A DNA stretch of 48,163 nucleotides, taken from contig JAIRSO010000009.1 of NCBI GenBank assembly GCA_031255415.1, positions 1 to 48,163 of the forward strand. Reading direction: 5' to 3'. Source of the DNA: Oscillospiraceae bacterium. Lineage in GTDB: Bacteria; Bacillota; Clostridia; Christensenellales; Aristaeellaceae. Positions 9,794 to 18,721 of the stretch are shown piece after piece. Numbering within the stretch: the first letter of the stretch is position 1; every line of letters begins with the position of its first letter. Position numbers and translations under genes: made by a program. Below the pieces are notes generated by a model. The model was given only the letters and a program-made list of their open reading frames with translations, searched no databases and was not told the origin of the DNA.

Positions 9794-11047
9794 ATGCTCG
9801 AGACGCTGCGCAACTGCTGGCGCGTTCCGGAGCTGCGCAAAAAGATACTGTATACGCTGGGCATGCTGCTCGTCTACCGTCTGGCCGGCGTGATCCCGGT
9901 GGCCGGGATCGACGTGGCCGCCGTGCAAGCGTCGATGGCTCGCTTCTCATTGCTCGATTTCATGAGCATGATGACGGGCAACCAGTTCTCCAACATGACC
10001 ATCATGGCCATGGGCATAACCCCGTACATCAACTCGTCGATCATCATGCAGCTGCTCACAGTCGCGATACCCGCGCTCGAGCGGCTGCAGAAGGAAGGCG
10101 AGGAGGGACGCAAGAAGATAGCGCAGTACACGCGGTACTTGACCGTCGTGCTGGGCTTCGTGCAGGCGGTCGGGCTGGTGTACGGCCTGGGCGGCATGCG
10201 CGAGAAAACGTTTATGAGCGGGCTGGTGATCGGCCTGTCGATGGCCGCCGGCTCCACGCTGTCGATGTGGATCGGCGAGCACATCACCGAGAAGGGCGTG
10301 GGCAACGGCGTGTCCCTGCTGATCTTCTCCGGCATCATAACCAACCTGTTCACCTGGACAACCCAGGGCGTAGCCAGCCTAGTCACCGGCGCGAACCTCA
10401 TCAGTTGGATCGCGATGCTCGCGGTGCTGGCGGTCGCGCTGGTGATGATCGTGTCGGTAACGTTCGTGGATATGGGCGAGAGGCGCATCCCGGTTCAGTA
10501 CGCCAAGCGCGTGGTGGGCCGCAAGATGATGGGCGGACAGTCCACGCATATCCCGATGAAGGTCAACTCGACCGGCGTGCTGCCGCTGATCTTCGCGTAC
10601 TCGATCATGCAGTTCCCGGGCACGATAATGGGTTTCTGGCCGAACGCGCCGATTTCCGAATGGTGGAATAACCAGTTCCTGCGCGGCGTATGGTATCAGG
10701 TGGTAGTAGGTTTGATGATACTGTTCTTCGCCTACTTCTATACATCCATAACGTTTAATCCGGTTGAGATATCCAAGAACCTGCAGCAGAACGGCGGGAT
10801 CATCCCGGGCATCCGCCAAGGTAAACCGACCAGCGATTACCTATCGCGCACATCCTCGCGGATAACGCTGTTCGGCGGCGTGTTCCTGGCCGTGCTGGCG
10901 ACGATACCCACGTTCGCGACGCGGTTGCTGTCCACCAGCGTACCGTTCGCGGCGACTAGCCTGCTGATCGCGGTAAGCGTCGCGCTGGAGACGACGCGCA
11001 GCCTGGAAAGCCAGCTGCTGATGCGGCATTACAAGGGATTCCTGTAG
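9794..11047 (+). CDS. secY: Protein translocase subunit SecY
   Basis: SecY is the membrane channel of the SecYEG translocon. The 417-residue product has about ten predicted hydrophobic segments. Conserved features include the plug/TM2 region (MGITPYINSSIIMQLL), the cytoplasmic GERRIPVQYAKR loop that contacts SecA and ribosomes, and the GGIIPGIRQGKPTSDYL loop with its essential arginine. GAGGTGG within the rplO end serves as ribosome binding site. Position in the spc segment is canonical. Confidence 0.98.
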   Translation: MLETLRNCWRVPELRKKILYTLGMLLVYRLAGVIPVAGIDVAAVQASMARFSLLDFMSMMTGNQFSNMTIMAMGITPYINSSIIMQLLTVAIPALERLQKEGEEGRKKIAQYTRYLTVVLGFVQAVGLVYGLGGMREKTFMSGLVIGLSMAAGSTLSMWIGEHITEKGVGNGVSLLIFSGIITNLFTWTTQGVASLVTGANLISWIAMLAVLAVALVMIVSVTFVDMGERRIPVQYAKRVVGRKMMGGQSTHIPMKVNSTGVLPLIFAYSIMQFPGTIMGFWPNAPISEWWNNQFLRGVWYQVVVGLMILFFAYFYTSITFNPVEISKNLQQNGGIIPGIRQGKPTSDYLSRTSSRITLFGGVFLAVLATIPTFATRLLSTSVPFAATSLLIAVSVALETTRSLESQLLMRHYKGFL

Positions 11048-11082
11048 AAGGATTAAGAGGTGGCTATGTCAAGGAGCATCGA

Positions 11083-11724
11083 ATGAAACTGCTGTTTCTG
11101 GGACCGCCGGGCGCCGGCAAGGGCACGCAGGCCGCGCTGGTCGCGGGCAGGTACGGCATCCCCGCCATCTCCACGGGCGAGATACTGCGCGAAGCCATGA
11201 AGACGGGCACGCCCGTGGGAATCAAGGCGAAGTCGTATGTGGATCAAGGGCTGCTCGTGCCGGACGAGGTGATGATCGAGATCGTCAGCGACCGGATCGG
11301 GCGGGACGACTGCGCGAACGGATTCATACTGGACGGCTTCCCGCGCACCGCGCCTCAGGCGCGCGCGCTGGAAGAGATATGCCAGCTGGATAAAATCATC
11401 TATATGACGATGCCCGACGAGGCGATCGTAAAGAGGCTCTCGGGCAGACGCGTGTGCGAGAACTGCGGAGCGACGCACCACGTGGATCGGCTGAAAGGCC
11501 GCACGCGCTGCGAGGGTTGCGGCGGAACGCTGGTTCTACGCAAGGACGACGCGCCGGAGACCGTGCTCAGCCGCCTTGCCGTATACCATAAACAGACCGC
11601 GCCGCTGGTGGAGTATTACCAAGCGACGGGTCGATTGACGGAGATGGACGGGGCGACGCCGATGGACGACGGGTTCGCGTATCTGACCGGCATACTCGAG
11701 CGGTTAGAGCGGGTCGGCGCTTAA
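11083..11724 (+). CDS. adk: Adenylate kinase (zinc-lid form)
   Basis: Adk catalyses ATP + AMP to 2 ADP. The 213-residue product starts MKLLFLGPPGAGKGTQA (P-loop), has STGEILREA and GFILDGFPRTAPQA, and a LID domain holding CENC and CEGC pairs for structural zinc, as in Gram-positive long-form enzymes. The stop overlaps the map start (TAATG). A preceding AAGGAGC gives a usable ribosome binding site. The secY-adk-map order is conserved in Bacillota. Confidence 0.98.
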   Translation: MKLLFLGPPGAGKGTQAALVAGRYGIPAISTGEILREAMKTGTPVGIKAKSYVDQGLLVPDEVMIEIVSDRIGRDDCANGFILDGFPRTAPQARALEEICQLDKIIYMTMPDEAIVKRLSGRRVCENCGATHHVDRLKGRTRCEGCGGTLVLRKDDAPETVLSRLAVYHKQTAPLVEYYQATGRLTEMDGATPMDDGFAYLTGILERLERVGA

Positions 11725-12494
11725 TGATCTCCATCAAGAACGACGCGCAGATAGAGAAGATGCGCGCGGCGGGTCGACTCCTGCACAGCGTGCTTGAGGA
11801 GCTGAGGCGCTATGTCAAGCCCGGAGCGACGACCTCGTTCCTAAACGGGATAGCGCATCGGATGATAACGGACGCGGGAGCGAAGCCGTCGTTCCTGGGT
11901 TACGAGGGATTCCCCGCGTCGCTGTGCACCAGCGTCAACGACGTGGTGGTTCACGGCATACCCAACGACGAGCCGCTCGTCGAAGGCGATATACTGGGTC
12001 TGGACTGCGGGTTGGTGCTGGACGGCTGGCAGGCCGACAGCGCTTACACGATGGGCGTGGGCGTAATCAGCGCCGAACATAAACGGTTGATCGACGTGAC
12101 CGAGGAGTGTTTCTGGAAGGGCGTATCCCAGATGAAGCCGGGGCGCAGACTCAGCGATATAGGCGCGAGCGTGCAGGCGTGGGCGGAATCGAATGGGTAT
12201 CAGCCCATCCGCGCGCTGTGCGGGCACGGCATAGGCCGCGAGATGCACGAAGATCCCGAGGTGCCCAACTACGGCAAGCCGGGACGAGGCCCCAGATTGG
12301 CGGCGGGCATGACGCTGGCCATAGAGCCGATGATCGCGATGGGCGGTTACGAGGTGGATACCGAGGGCTGGCGCGTGGCGACAAGGGATCACAGCTGGGT
12401 CTCGCACTACGAGCACACGGTGCTCATAACGCGCGGCGAACCGGAGATACTGACGCTGCCCGACGCGGCTCGCGCCGCAGAGGCCGGACGATGA
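11724..12494 (+). CDS. map: Methionine aminopeptidase, type I
   Basis: Map removes the initiator methionine from nascent proteins. The 256-residue product has all five metal ligands in context: the two Asp in GLDCGLVLDGWQADSAYT, His in GHGIGREMHEDPEVPN, and the two Glu in LAIEPM and HYEHTVLIT. It starts at the ATG overlapping the adk stop and its own stop overlaps the next gene (ATGA). Confidence 0.98.
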   Translation: MISIKNDAQIEKMRAAGRLLHSVLEELRRYVKPGATTSFLNGIAHRMITDAGAKPSFLGYEGFPASLCTSVNDVVVHGIPNDEPLVEGDILGLDCGLVLDGWQADSAYTMGVGVISAEHKRLIDVTEECFWKGVSQMKPGRRLSDIGASVQAWAESNGYQPIRALCGHGIGREMHEDPEVPNYGKPGRGPRLAAGMTLAIEPMIAMGGYEVDTEGWRVATRDHSWVSHYEHTVLITRGEPEILTLPDAARAAEAGR

Positions 12495-12823
12495 CAGCCG
12501 TCCGGCGCGCGGCGGCTTATCCGATCGAGCCGGGGCGTGTGGCGCTGTCGCGGGCCGGGCATGACGCGGGCGGTTACTTCGTGGTGATGGACGTTCTGCC
12601 GGACGGCTACGCGCTGCTGGCGGACGGACGCGCGCGCGGGATCGCCGCCCCGAAGAAGAAGAAGTTCCGGCATATGCGCCCTCAGCCCGACCGGTTTGAC
12701 GATTTAGTTGAAATGGCGCGTTCGGGCACGCTCTTGGATGCGCATGTGCGCTCGCGTTTAGCCCGCGCAGGGTACGCGGCTGGCAAGGAGGAGGAAACAC
12801 TTGGCCAAGAGCGACAGTATTGA
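12491..12823 (+). CDS. KOW-like small protein between map and infA
   Basis: A 110-residue protein starting at the ATG that overlaps the map stop and ending 23 bases inside infA. The pattern [20 protein letters not shown], then [12 protein letters not shown] and [11 protein letters not shown] matches the KOW-domain RNA-binding proteins often encoded here in Bacillota (the B. subtilis ybzG position). It is probably ribosome- or RNA-associated; the exact role is unknown. The C-terminal ~40 residues are helical and polar. Coupling to map and infA through overlaps is evident. Confidence 0.8.
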   Translation: MTAVRRAAAYPIEPGRVALSRAGHDAGGYFVVMDVLPDGYALLADGRARGIAAPKKKKFRHMRPQPDRFDDLVEMARSGTLLDAHVRSRLARAGYAAGKEEETLGQERQY

Positions 12824-13022
12824 GGTAGAGGGGACCGTCGTTGAAGCGCTGCCCAACGCAATGTTTCAGGTGCGTCTGCCCAACGGCCATATGATCATGG
12901 CGCATATCTCGGGCAAGATGAGGATGAACTTCATCCGCATATACCCGGGCGACCGCGTGACCGTGGAACTATCGCCGTATGATCTGACGCGCGGGCGGAT
13001 AACCTGGCGCAGCAAGAATTAA
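12801..13022 (+). CDS. infA: Translation initiation factor IF-1 (TTG start)
   Basis: IF-1 binds the 30S A site during initiation. The product, 73 residues, is a complete OB-fold IF-1: [20 protein letters not shown], then [20 protein letters not shown] and [21 protein letters not shown]. The start is TTG at 12801, supported by AAGGAGGAGGAAA eight bases upstream; no in-frame ATG lies nearby. It overlaps the KOW gene by 23 bp. Confidence 0.97.
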   Translation: MAKSDSIEVEGTVVEALPNAMFQVRLPNGHMIMAHISGKMRMNFIRIYPGDRVTVELSPYDLTRGRITWRSKN

Positions 13023-13037
13023 CCATAGGCGGATTAA

Positions 13038-13172
<135 letters not shown>

Positions 13173-13198
13173 TTCGCCCCCTGGCCGTCAAGGCCGAA

Positions 13199-13242
13199 CG
13201 CCAGCCATACCGGGCGGCTGGCGCCGGGACGCTCCCCGGCGC
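13199..13242 (+). promoter_or_regulatory. Two overlapping hairpins between rpmJ and rpsM
   Basis: Hairpin A pairs CGCCAGCC (13199-13206) with GGCTGGCG (13216-13223). Hairpin B pairs GCGCCGGG (13221-13228) with CCCGGCGC (13235-13242). They share three bases, so full pairing of both is mutually exclusive. There is no T-tract after B. This 132-bp gap is the longest inside the ribosomal cluster. A control element for the alpha segment (S13-S11-S4-alpha-L17) is plausible but inferred. Confidence 0.5.
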
Positions 13243-13304
13243 ACCGTGAGGCGGCGCGAAGCCATACATAATTAGCCCAATGGACTGTGGAGGTGCGATA
13301 GAGC

Positions 13305-13682
13305 ATGGCACGAATTGCGGGCGTGGACTTGCCCCGTGACAAGCGCGTGGAGTATGGGATCACCTATATCTTTGGTATAGGCGTGTCAACCAGCCGCAAG
13401 ATACTCAAATCGACGCAGATCAACCCCGACACGCGGGTGCGTGATCTGAGCGAGCAGGAGATCAACAGGCTGCGCGAATACATAGAAAAGAACGAGAAGG
13501 TCGAGGGCGATCTGCGCCGCGAGACGTCGCTGAACATCAAGCGCCTGGTGGAGATCGGCTCATACCGAGGGGTACGGCACCGCCGCAGCCTGCCGGTGCG
13601 CGGCCAGAACACCAAGCAGAACGCGCGCACGCGCAAAGGCCCTAAGAAGCAGGTCGCGGGCAAGAAGAAGGCCGCGAAGTGA
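13305..13682 (+). CDS. rpsM: Small ribosomal subunit protein uS13
   Basis: S13 bridges the 30S head to the 50S subunit and contacts the P-site tRNA. The 125-residue product begins [20 protein letters not shown], has the helix-hairpin-helix [14 protein letters not shown], and the basic tail [20 protein letters not shown] followed by a lysine-rich end. GGAGGTGCGAT precedes the ATG. Confidence 0.98.
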   Translation: MARIAGVDLPRDKRVEYGITYIFGIGVSTSRKILKSTQINPDTRVRDLSEQEINRLREYIEKNEKVEGDLRRETSLNIKRLVEIGSYRGVRHRRSLPVRGQNTKQNARTRKGPKKQVAGKKKAAK

Positions 13683-13739
13683 CGGGAATAAGCGCGCGCG
13701 GGCGGCGCGAAGCCAATTGTTTGATTCGGAGGGATTGCT

Positions 13740-14141
13740 ATGGCGCCTAAGAAGGCCGTGAAGCGCGTCGTGCGCAAACGCCGGGAAAAGAAAATGGTGG
13801 AGCGCGGAGCCGCGCATATCCGCTCCTCGTTCAACAACACGATCGTGACGATCACCGATACAGCCGGGAACGCGCTGAGCTGGGCGTCCGCCGGAGGGTT
13901 GGGGTTCCGAGGCAGCAAGAAGAGCACGCCGTTCGCGGCGCAGATAGCCGCCGAGACCGCCGCGCGCAGCGCGATGGAGTTCGGGCTGAAGACGGTAGAG
14001 GTATACGTGAAGGGACCGGGTTCCGGGCGCGAGGCGGCGATCCGCTCATTGCAGGCGGCGGGCCTGGAGGTCAACATGATCAAGGATGTGACGCCGATCC
14101 CGCATAACGGCTGCCGCCCGCCCAAGCGCAGGCGCGTATAA
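13740..14141 (+). CDS. rpsK: Small ribosomal subunit protein uS11
   Basis: S11 is a 30S platform protein near the E site. The 133-residue product has a lysine/arginine-rich first 20 residues, then the conserved [40 protein letters not shown] and the terminal [24 protein letters not shown] lies before the ATG; rpsD follows after 15 bp. Confidence 0.98.
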   Translation: MAPKKAVKRVVRKRREKKMVERGAAHIRSSFNNTIVTITDTAGNALSWASAGGLGFRGSKKSTPFAAQIAAETAARSAMEFGLKTVEVYVKGPGSGREAAIRSLQAAGLEVNMIKDVTPIPHNGCRPPKRRRV

Positions 14142-14156
14142 TCAGGAGGACTAGCA

Positions 14157-14783
14157 ATGGCCAGATATACCGGTTCCGTATGCCGCCTATGCCGCCGCGA
14201 GGGACAGAAGCTGTTCCTAAAGGGCGATAAATGTTATTCCGCGAAATGCGTGTTCGCGCACCGCTCGACGCCGCCTGGGCAGCACGGCCAGGCGCGCCAG
14301 CGCAAGATGAGCGAATACGGCATCCAGCTGCGCGAGAAGCAAAAAGCGCGCAGGGCCTGGGGAATACTGGAGACGCAGTTCCACCGTTACTATGAGAAAG
14401 CGTCCAACATGAAGGGCGTGACGGGCGAGAACCTGCTGCAGCTACTGGAGCGCCGCCTAGACAACGTGGTATACCGCGCCGGGCTAGGTTCGTCGCGCGC
14501 GCAGGCGAGGCAGTTCGTCATGCACGGGCACATACTGGTGGACGGGGAGAAGGTGGACATTCCCTCATACCTAGTCAAGGCCGGGGAAGTGGTGACGCTG
14601 CGTCCGCGCAGCCGGGAGATCCCGCACTTCAAGGCGCTGCGCGAAGGCACCGGACGCATACTGCCCAAGTGGCTGACGTTCGACGCGGAGAATCTGACCG
14701 CGACCGTGACGGCGCTGCCCCTGCGCGAAGACATCGACCTGTCGATTCAGGAGCATCTCATTGTCGAGCTGTACTCGCGATAA
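14157..14783 (+). CDS. rpsD: Small ribosomal subunit protein uS4 (zinc-binding form)
   Basis: S4 nucleates 30S assembly. The 208-residue product has cysteines at 9, 12, 26 and 31 (VCRLC...KCYSAKC), the zinc-binding N-terminus, then [21 protein letters not shown] and the S4 RNA-binding domain ([20 protein letters not shown]). Its place between rpsK and rpoA is typical of Clostridia but not of Bacillus, where rpsD is elsewhere. Confidence 0.98.
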   Translation: MARYTGSVCRLCRREGQKLFLKGDKCYSAKCVFAHRSTPPGQHGQARQRKMSEYGIQLREKQKARRAWGILETQFHRYYEKASNMKGVTGENLLQLLERRLDNVVYRAGLGSSRAQARQFVMHGHILVDGEKVDIPSYLVKAGEVVTLRPRSREIPHFKALREGTGRILPKWLTFDAENLTATVTALPLREDIDLSIQEHLIVELYSR

Positions 14784-14846
14784 ACGCCCGAACACTGTAG
14801 AGTTTGTCCGCGACTGCGCTGTAAACAGGAGGGGGGACAGGGCGTA

Positions 14847-15791
14847 ATGATAGAGATAGAGCGGCCCAGGATCGAGCGCGTGGAGACGGATGGGGACGGC
14901 TGCTACGGCCGGTTCGTCATCGAACCATTGGAGCGCGGCTACGGCCAGACGCTGGGCAATTCACTGCGGCGCGTGCTGCTGTCTTCACTGCCCGGCGTGG
15001 CTGTGACGTCGATAAAAGTAGAGGGCGTTCAGCATGAGTTCTCCGTGATACCCGGGGTCAAGGAGGACGTGACGGAGATAATATTGAACCTTAAGAACCT
15101 ATCCGCGCGGCTATACTCGGAAGGCGCGAAGGTGATAAGCGTAGATATAAGAGGACCGCGGGAGGTAACGGCGGACGATCTAGCCACGGACGACGAGGTT
15201 GACATAATGAACCCAGAGCTGCACATAGCGACGCTGAACGAGGACGCGCGGCTAGAGATGCAGATAACGCTGGACAGAAACCGAGGGTACGTGACCGCCG
15301 AGCGGAACAAGACGAACGCGACGCCGATCGGAGTGATACCGGTAGACTCGATATTCACGCCGATAAGGAAGGTGAATTACGCGGTAGAGGATACGCGCGT
15401 AGGGCAGATCACCGACTTTGACAAGCTGACGCTGGAGGTATGGACGAATGGTTCCGTACTGCCGGACGAGGCGATATCGACCGCGGCGCAGATACTGAGC
15501 GATCATCTAGCGTTATTCGTCAATCTGACAGGGCAGCCGGTTCCAGTAGATTTCAACGAGCCGGTGGACAACAAGAAGGAAAAAGTCCTAGAGATGACGA
15601 TAGAGGAGCTGGATCTATCGGTAAGGGCATACAACTGCCTAAAGCGTGCGTCGATAAACACGGTGGCGGAGCTAGTGCAGAGGAATCAAGACGATATGAT
15701 GAAGGTGCGCAACCTAGGCAAGAAGTCGCTAGAAGAGGTAGAGCAGAAGTTAGCGGCGCTAGGGTTGGGGCTGAGGTCATTAGAAGAATAA
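14847..15791 (+). CDS. rpoA: RNA polymerase subunit alpha
   Basis: Alpha dimerises to nucleate RNA polymerase and its C-terminal domain binds UP elements. The 314-residue product has the N-terminal domain ([20 protein letters not shown], then [19 protein letters not shown]) and the CTD ([35 protein letters not shown]). GGAGGGGGG lies ahead of the ATG. Codon choice visibly relaxes along this gene: CTA, TTA, GTA, ATA and AGG are frequent, in contrast to the CTG/CTC and CGC preference of the early ribosomal genes. Confidence 0.98.
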   Translation: MIEIERPRIERVETDGDGCYGRFVIEPLERGYGQTLGNSLRRVLLSSLPGVAVTSIKVEGVQHEFSVIPGVKEDVTEIILNLKNLSARLYSEGAKVISVDIRGPREVTADDLATDDEVDIMNPELHIATLNEDARLEMQITLDRNRGYVTAERNKTNATPIGVIPVDSIFTPIRKVNYAVEDTRVGQITDFDKLTLEVWTNGSVLPDEAISTAAQILSDHLALFVNLTGQPVPVDFNEPVDNKKEKVLEMTIEELDLSVRAYNCLKRASINTVAELVQRNQDDMMKVRNLGKKSLEEVEQKLAALGLGLRSLEE

Positions 15792-15801
15792 GGGGAAGGA
15801 C

Positions 15802-15829
15802 GCTCAGCCGTTCAAAGGAGCGGCTGGGC
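15802..15829 (+). terminator. Hairpin between rpoA and rplQ
   Basis: GCTCAGCCG (15802-15810) pairs with CGGCTGGGC (15821-15829), one G-T pair, with a ten-base loop. No T-tract follows, and the next bases lead into the rplQ ribosome binding site, so it is more likely a processing, stability or attenuation element than a full terminator. Confidence 0.45.
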
Positions 15830-15857
15830 GGTTCGCGGTTAAGGAGGAATAGCAACT

Positions 15858-16370
15858 ATGCCATATCAACGCAAGCTGGGACGGCCCGCAAAGGAGCGCA
15901 AGGCGTTGCTGCGCAATCAGGTATCTCATCTGTTGTGGCATGGACGGATAGAGACGACGCTAGCCAGGGCGAAGGAAGTGCGCGCGATAGCCGACCACAT
16001 GGTGAGCCTGGCGGTGAAGGAATGCGACAACCAGGTGACGGTAGAGAAGCAGAAGAACAACGAGAAAGGGCAGTTAGTAACGATACAGACAAGGAACGAT
16101 CTGCCGAGCAAGCTGCACGCGAGGCGGATGATGATGTCGTATTTATACGATCTGCAAGAGATCAAGGGTAAGGATGAGTCGAAGTCCGATTACAAGGAGA
16201 GGACGAAGGACGTAAAGCATCCGTTAATAGAGAAGCTATTCACAGAGATGGGGCCGAAGTACAAGAAGCGCAATCAAGAGAAAGGCTGCAGCGGAGGCTA
16301 TACAAGGATAATGAAGCTAGGGCCAAGGAGGGGCGACGCCGCCGAGATGGTCATCATAGAGATGGTATAG
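15858..16370 (+). CDS. rplQ: Large ribosomal subunit protein bL17 with insertions
   Basis: L17 lies at the tunnel exit side of the 50S subunit. The family blocks are all present: [42 protein letters not shown] and the end [20 protein letters not shown]. At 170 residues it is about 50 longer than B. subtilis L17 (120). The excess is an insertion of ~30 residues (around 57-86, [19 protein letters not shown] onward) before LHARR and a second lysine/glutamate-rich one (around 101-118). AAGGAGG precedes the ATG. It is the last gene of the cluster. Confidence 0.95.
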   Translation: MPYQRKLGRPAKERKALLRNQVSHLLWHGRIETTLARAKEVRAIADHMVSLAVKECDNQVTVEKQKNNEKGQLVTIQTRNDLPSKLHARRMMMSYLYDLQEIKGKDESKSDYKERTKDVKHPLIEKLFTEMGPKYKKRNQEKGCSGGYTRIMKLGPRRGDAAEMVIIEMV

Positions 16371-16441
16371 CATAGGTAGGCAGCAGGGGGTATTGCAAGA
16401 GCGGAGGAAAGGAAGGAAGGACGGACACCCCTGGCCAAGAA

Positions 16442-16513
16442 GGTCCAGCGGCACGCTGGTCAGGGGGTCAAGGGGGGCGGACAGCCCCCTTGCGGGGTCT
16501 GGGGCAGCGCCCC
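16442..16513 (+). repeat. Interspersed three-hairpin repeat, copy 1
   Basis: The element reads as three successive palindromes: CCAGCGG.ACGCTGG, AAGGGGGG with CCCCCTT, and GGGGC.AGC.GCCCC. A second copy lies at 45915-45987 in inverse orientation, near-identical except for small indels. Both copies sit between genes just after a stop codon. The element resembles REP-like intergenic repeats. Flanking bases 16385-16440 and 16515-16600 are purine- and then C-rich low-complexity DNA without a gene. Confidence 0.85.
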
Positions 16514-16638
16514 AGCGTCACCCCCGCCCACCAACACCAATCCCTCGTCCACCTCGTCCACCCCACGTCCACCCCGCGTAAGCCGCGAAGCGGCAGTAAA
16601 GCCAGCGCAACCCTCCGCTAAGCACGCGCGGGGGGTGT

Positions 16639-17874
16639 TTACTTTATCAGTATAACGGTTAGGTCGTTCACATTGGTTCCGGTTGGGCCGGTGACGATCA
16701 GTCCATCCATTCTCCTTAGTAAATGGTACGCATCGTTATCGTTCAGGTACGCGTCGATCGATAACCCCTCGCTTCGGCATCGAGCGGCGAAGCCGCCATT
16801 AACCATCCCCCCTGCCGCGTCGGTTGGACCGTCCGTTCCATCCGATCCTACAGAGAAGATCACTATATCGTCAAAGCCATCGATTCCCCTTGCAGCCGAC
16901 AGAGCCAGCTCCTGATTACGTCCGCCTTTGCCGCCGCCTCGAACGCGCACCACTGTTTCCCCACCCATTATCACTGCGCAAGGCGGGGAGACTGGTTGGT
17001 TGGCATTACGTATCTCTCTTGCGATTGCCGCCGCGAACGTTCCCGCCTCGCGCGCTTCGCAGTCGAGCGAGGTTGTCAGGATCATTGTCTTATAACCCAG
17101 TCGCTCCGCGCAGCGTCCTGCCGCGTTACATAATTGTTCAACATTACCAGTTATTTGAGTATGAACATTATCCAGGTACTTAGGGGTTTCGCGAAGAATC
17201 GCTTGGCGGAGGTTATCGGATATGGTTATGTTGTAATAGTTAAGTATCGCCAGCGCATCCTCCGAGGTTGACGTATCAGGCACGGCAGGGCCGGAGGCTA
17301 TCGCGTCTAAAGGATCGTTTAACACGTCGCTTAGAATCACGGCGAAGACACTCGCCGGGGCGCATGCTTTTGCGAAGCGTCCTCCCTTAACGGACGACAA
17401 GTGCTTGCGGATAACGTTGATCCGCGTGATATCCGCGCCGGACGATAGGAGTTGTTTGGTCAACGACTGCGCGTCTTCCAGCGTTACGCCCGGGAGCGGC
17501 CGCTCGAACAGCGCCGATCCGCCTCCGGAGACGAGCAACAATACCGTATCGTTAGCCGTCAGTCCATCGACGATATCGAGAGCCTTTTGCGCGCCCAGCA
17601 TACTGTTGCAATCGGGGATCGGGTGCCCCGCCTCGATTATCTCGAAGCCTGGTATCGATCCTTCGGCGTGACCGTATTTCGTCACGATCAAACCGGAGCG
17701 GACGCGCGAGCCTAACGCGTCGCGCGCGGAGCGAGCCATACGCCAAGCCGCTTTCCCGATCGCGATAACCGTGACCGAGCCAGATAGCCGGGTTCGATCC
17801 AGCGCGCGGCGGACAGCCGCGTCTGGGAGCACAGCGTTTATAGATTCGTTAATAATAATATGGGCGTCAGCCAT
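16639..17874 (-). CDS. Glycerate 2-kinase family protein (DUF4147/MOFRL)
   Basis: A 411-residue cytoplasmic protein. The N-terminal half has VIAIGKAAWRMARSARD, EAGHPIPDCNSM and the glycine-rich LLLVSGGGSALFERPLPGVT typical of DUF4147. The C-terminal half has the MOFRL motif region GGRNQELALSAARGIDGF and SVGSDGTDGPTDAAGGMV. The family (GckA/TtuD) phosphorylates D-glycerate to 2-phosphoglycerate, feeding glycolysis; older annotations say hydroxypyruvate reductase. It stands alone on the minus strand, tail-to-tail with the ribosomal cluster. GGGAGG lies upstream of the ATG, rather distant (about 18 bases). Confidence 0.9.
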   Translation of the reverse strand: MADAHIIINESINAVLPDAAVRRALDRTRLSGSVTVIAIGKAAWRMARSARDALGSRVRSGLIVTKYGHAEGSIPGFEIIEAGHPIPDCNSMLGAQKALDIVDGLTANDTVLLLVSGGGSALFERPLPGVTLEDAQSLTKQLLSSGADITRINVIRKHLSSVKGGRFAKACAPASVFAVILSDVLNDPLDAIASGPAVPDTSTSEDALAILNYYNITISDNLRQAILRETPKYLDNVHTQITGNVEQLCNAAGRCAERLGYKTMILTTSLDCEAREAGTFAAAIAREIRNANQPVSPPCAVIMGGETVVRVRGGGKGGRNQELALSAARGIDGFDDIVIFSVGSDGTDGPTDAAGGMVNGGFAARCRSEGLSIDAYLNDNDAYHLLRRMDGLIVTGPTGTNVNDLTVILIK

Positions 17875-17913
17875 CGGGTTGATCCGAACCGCCTCCCAAG
17901 TAGTGATGGGTTA

Positions 17914-17942
17914 ATGATATACCAGCTCCCGTGCAAAAACAA
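17914..17942 (-). promoter_or_regulatory. Possible promoter of the glycerate kinase gene
   Basis: On the minus strand TTGTTT (17937-17942) is followed after 17 bases by TATCAT (17914-17919). The -10 matches 5 of 6 consensus bases, the -35 only 3 of 6. It lies about 40 bp upstream of the start codon. Confidence 0.4.
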
Positions 17943-18007
17943 GCGTATGAAGCGTATCATATCCGGCGGGTCAATGCACAATAATAAAGCGTGAAGCGGA
18001 GGGTGAT

Positions 18008-18718
18008 ATGCTGATACTATTTTTACGCGCGATAGTGCTGTTCGTGACGATGGTCGTGCTGATGCGGCTGATGGGCAAGCGGCAGATCAGCCAGTTGCAG
18101 CCGTATGAGTTAGCGTTATCGATACTGATCGCGAACCTGGCGACCGCGCCGATGGGAGATACGGCGGTGCCGCTGTTATACGGGGTAGTGCCGATGATAG
18201 CGATGATATTCATGCACACGATAATAACGCTGTGCTGTATGAAAAGCGTGCGGCTGCAAAGGATAATCGACGGGCGAGCGTACGCTGTGATACAGAATGG
18301 ATCGCTGAACAACAACGCGCTGGATCGGCTGGGGTTCACGATGACCGATCTGCTAGCCGAACTGCGCGCGGCGGGGTTTCTGCACATACAGGACGTTAAC
18401 TCCGCGATACTGGAGACGAGCGGGAAGATATCGGTATTCCCGGTATCGGGGAAGGAGCACGCGACCGCGTCCGATCTGGGGGTGACGGCTGGAGCGGGAG
18501 GCGCGCCGGTGCCGTTGATACTATCGGGACAGGTACAGAGGCAGAATCTGCCGGCGCTGTTGATCGACGAGGAGTGGTTGCTAAAGAAGATCAACGAAGC
18601 GGGATTCAACTCGCCGCGCGCGATAGCGCTAGCCAGCCTTGATCCGGCGGGGACGCTGCTGGTATACGGCTGCAAGAACATGTGCGCGCCGGTAATACTG
18701 CGCACGCAGGGCGGCTGA
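18008..18718 (+). CDS. YetF/DUF421-family membrane protein
   Basis: A 236-residue protein with three hydrophobic segments in the first ~85 residues and a soluble C-terminal domain. The motif MRLMGKRQISQLQPYELALS followed by ILIANLATAPM is diagnostic of the DUF421 (YetF) family; YDRL-like residues appear in NNNALDRLGFTMTDLLAELR. In Bacillus, YetF/YdfS-type proteins are spore-associated membrane proteins; here the role is not known. GGAGGGTGAT precedes the ATG. The next gene, DUF4363, starts 3 bp after the stop, a recurrent pair. Confidence 0.92.
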   Translation: MLILFLRAIVLFVTMVVLMRLMGKRQISQLQPYELALSILIANLATAPMGDTAVPLLYGVVPMIAMIFMHTIITLCCMKSVRLQRIIDGRAYAVIQNGSLNNNALDRLGFTMTDLLAELRAAGFLHIQDVNSAILETSGKISVFPVSGKEHATASDLGVTAGAGGAPVPLILSGQVQRQNLPALLIDEEWLLKKINEAGFNSPRAIALASLDPAGTLLVYGCKNMCAPVILRTQGG

Positions 18719-18721
18719 ACC

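Noticed and set aside
16400-16581. Small frame after rplQ with 'SSGTLVRGS' peptide
   Set aside because: It is a translation of the interspersed repeat; the similar peptide appears from the second copy at 45.9 kb.
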